Source: a virus
IMG/VR virus record: IMGVR_UViG_3300025890_002947
Coordinates: 1-27,773 of that record
Length of the DNA: 27,773 bases
Direction: 5' to 3' (one strand)
Within the stretch, counting starts at the first letter, position 1, and every line of letters starts with the position of its first letter. Both the position numbers and the translations under genes were made by a program. Shown in pieces: positions 27,147-27,773 of this stretch. A model generated the notes under the pieces. The model was not told the origin of the DNA, searched no databases, and worked only from the letters and a program-made list of their open reading frames with translations.

Positions 27147-27380
27147 TTATTCTAGCAGAAAAATCAAAACGGTCGTATAGTAAATTAGGATAACAATGGA
27201 AACCGAAATCGCGAATCCCGCTAGTGCGCCTAGTGTGACAAGTGACGCTTTTTTCAGAAAGTTGATCATAGTGCGCGCATCACTACTGGTGGCGGTATCG
27301 AATAGTTTATTCGCGCAGACCAAGCAAAGATGTTGTTTGAAAACTACTCCGCTGCATCCTTCGGTTTCACATTGTTCCAT
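27147..27380 (-). CDS. Small zinc-ribbon membrane protein
   Basis: 77 residues from the ATG at 27380, preceded by GGAG (the ATG at 27392 is also in frame but has no site). Seen: a putative Cys4 zinc site in CETEGCSGVVFKQHLCLVC, a short linker, and two hydrophobic stretches (LVTLGALAGFAISVSIVILI, YYTTVLIFLLE) that form one long or two short membrane helices. The zinc-ribbon-plus-membrane layout is like some phage and bacterial small membrane proteins; no function is assigned. Confidence 0.6.
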   Translation of the reverse strand: MEQCETEGCSGVVFKQHLCLVCANKLFDTATSSDARTMINFLKKASLVTLGALAGFAISVSIVILIYYTTVLIFLLE

Positions 27381-27405
27381 TGCTCTCTCCATATAATCAG
27401 TTGGG

Positions 27406-27756
27406 CTATCCCTTATCTGGTGAAGCGGGGATGGGCATCCAGTGAGTAGCTGTATCCTCTGACAGACCTATAGCAAGAGGCTCAGAGCAGCCGCGCCTAT
27501 ATCGTGATACCTCTAAACTCCAGTGTGGGTGAAACAACAAAACACTGACCCCTTTTTCAGGCAATCTCTCACTAACTGGTATCCAAGGCCGCTCCAGCTC
27601 CGCTATGTGGTCTGCTGCTTTCCTCAAAATTTCCTCTAGCTCTGCATCCCCATCACGATAAAACGCGGCTTCATCTGGAATGTTGTGCAGGAACTTTAAG
27701 CCACGATTGATAGAATCCAATACAGATTCTTCTAATGGTTTCTGTGTCTCACTCAT
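27406..27756 (-). CDS. DUF551-domain phage protein
   Basis: A 116-residue protein. The C-terminal half carries the DUF551 pattern WIPVSERLPEKGVSVLLFHP...TATHWMPIPASP, found in many phage and prophage proteins, usually after an N-terminal helical part (here DSINRGLKFLHNIPDEAAFY, AELEEILRKAADHIAELERP). Function of DUF551 is unknown. The ATG at 27756 follows GGAGG. It is the first gene of a two-gene unit with 27147. Confidence 0.85.
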   Translation of the reverse strand: MSETQKPLEESVLDSINRGLKFLHNIPDEAAFYRDGDAELEEILRKAADHIAELERPWIPVSERLPEKGVSVLLFHPHWSLEVSRYRRGCSEPLAIGLSEDTATHWMPIPASPDKG

Positions 27757-27773
27757 TTTGCTGCCTCCAGTGC

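Noticed and set aside
25997-27773. Right end as a second chimeric (bacterial) segment
   Set aside because: Composition shifts slightly, but the ACCCCGY motif continues to 26277 and DUF551 is phage-typical; no frame join like that at 1173-1190 is visible. Not excluded, only unsupported.
1-27773. CRISPR arrays, insertion sequences, integrase or attachment sites
   Set aside because: No regularly spaced repeats, transposase motifs, recombinase motifs or tRNA-linked direct repeats were seen on reading both strands.

Overview
The window looks like part of a tailed-phage genome from seawater, most likely assembled from a metagenome. The DNA is AT-rich and genes are short, tightly packed and overlapping, often at ATGA or TAATG junctions. 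The replication genes are of phage type: family A DNA polymerase, DnaG-like primase, DnaB-like helicase, a two-gene NAD+-dependent DNA ligase, a PC4-like ssDNA-binding protein and a UvsW/D10-type helicase. The split ligase, the PC4-like protein and the D10-like helicase recall the T5 replication set. PhoH, a small heat-shock protein, a MazG-like protein and ribosomal protein bS21 are typical passengers of marine phages. No capsid, tail, portal, terminase, integrase or RNA polymerase gene is visible, so lifestyle and virion type cannot be read from this window. The host appears to be a bacterium whose RNA polymerase reads TTGACA-17-TATAAT promoters; the exported cytochrome c/copper proteins suggest a Gram-negative host.

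Layout. (1) 1-1190: GC-richer DNA encoding part of a eukaryote-type protein disulfide isomerase, joined in frame to the front half of the phage helicase (1173-1853). This is probably an assembly chimera. (2) 1850-10943, minus strand: PhoH-like ATPase, DNA polymerase, primase, replicative helicase, a four-unit HTH protein, ligase halves B and A, and the PC4-like protein. (3) 11063-14964, minus strand: small proteins, including a second HTH protein, a dATP/dGTP diphosphohydrolase-like protein and several conserved phage proteins of unknown function. (4) 14961-16005, minus strand: lysis module with T4-type lysozyme, holin-like protein and two tiny membrane proteins. (5) 15990-18528, minus strand: two tandem genes for exported proteins combining a c-type cytochrome motif with a peptidylglycine-monooxygenase-like copper domain, followed upstream by a tiny membrane protein, Hsp20, a zinc-finger protein and another small membrane protein. 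(6) 19538-19640: divergent promoters. (7) 19648-23437, plus strand: HTH protein, 2OG-oxygenase-like protein, GT9-like glycosyltransferase, bS21, MazG-like protein, sulfotransferase-like protein and small proteins, ending at a branched RNA structure with a U-tract. (8) 23438-23995: gene-free, with a promoter and switch-like RNA pairings. (9) 23996-25996, minus strand: two paralogous HTH proteins, a small unknown protein and an HExxH metallopeptidase, with a gene-free 220-base stretch that may be a structured RNA. (10) 25997-26460: gene-free, with two near-identical consensus promoters and two identical Fur-box-like palindromes. (11) 26461-27756, minus strand: PPK2-family kinase, a zinc-ribbon membrane protein and a DUF551 protein.

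How the parts fit. Ten promoters of one design (A/T-rich upstream block, TTGACA, usually 17 bases, TATAAT-like) sit in front of gene groups. Three place the ATG exactly seven bases after the -10, predicting leaderless mRNAs. At least six proteins carry similar small HTH units and are the best candidates for regulating this array. The most unusual cargo is the cytochrome/copper-monooxygenase pair. No tRNA, rRNA, CRISPR array or insertion sequence was recognised.
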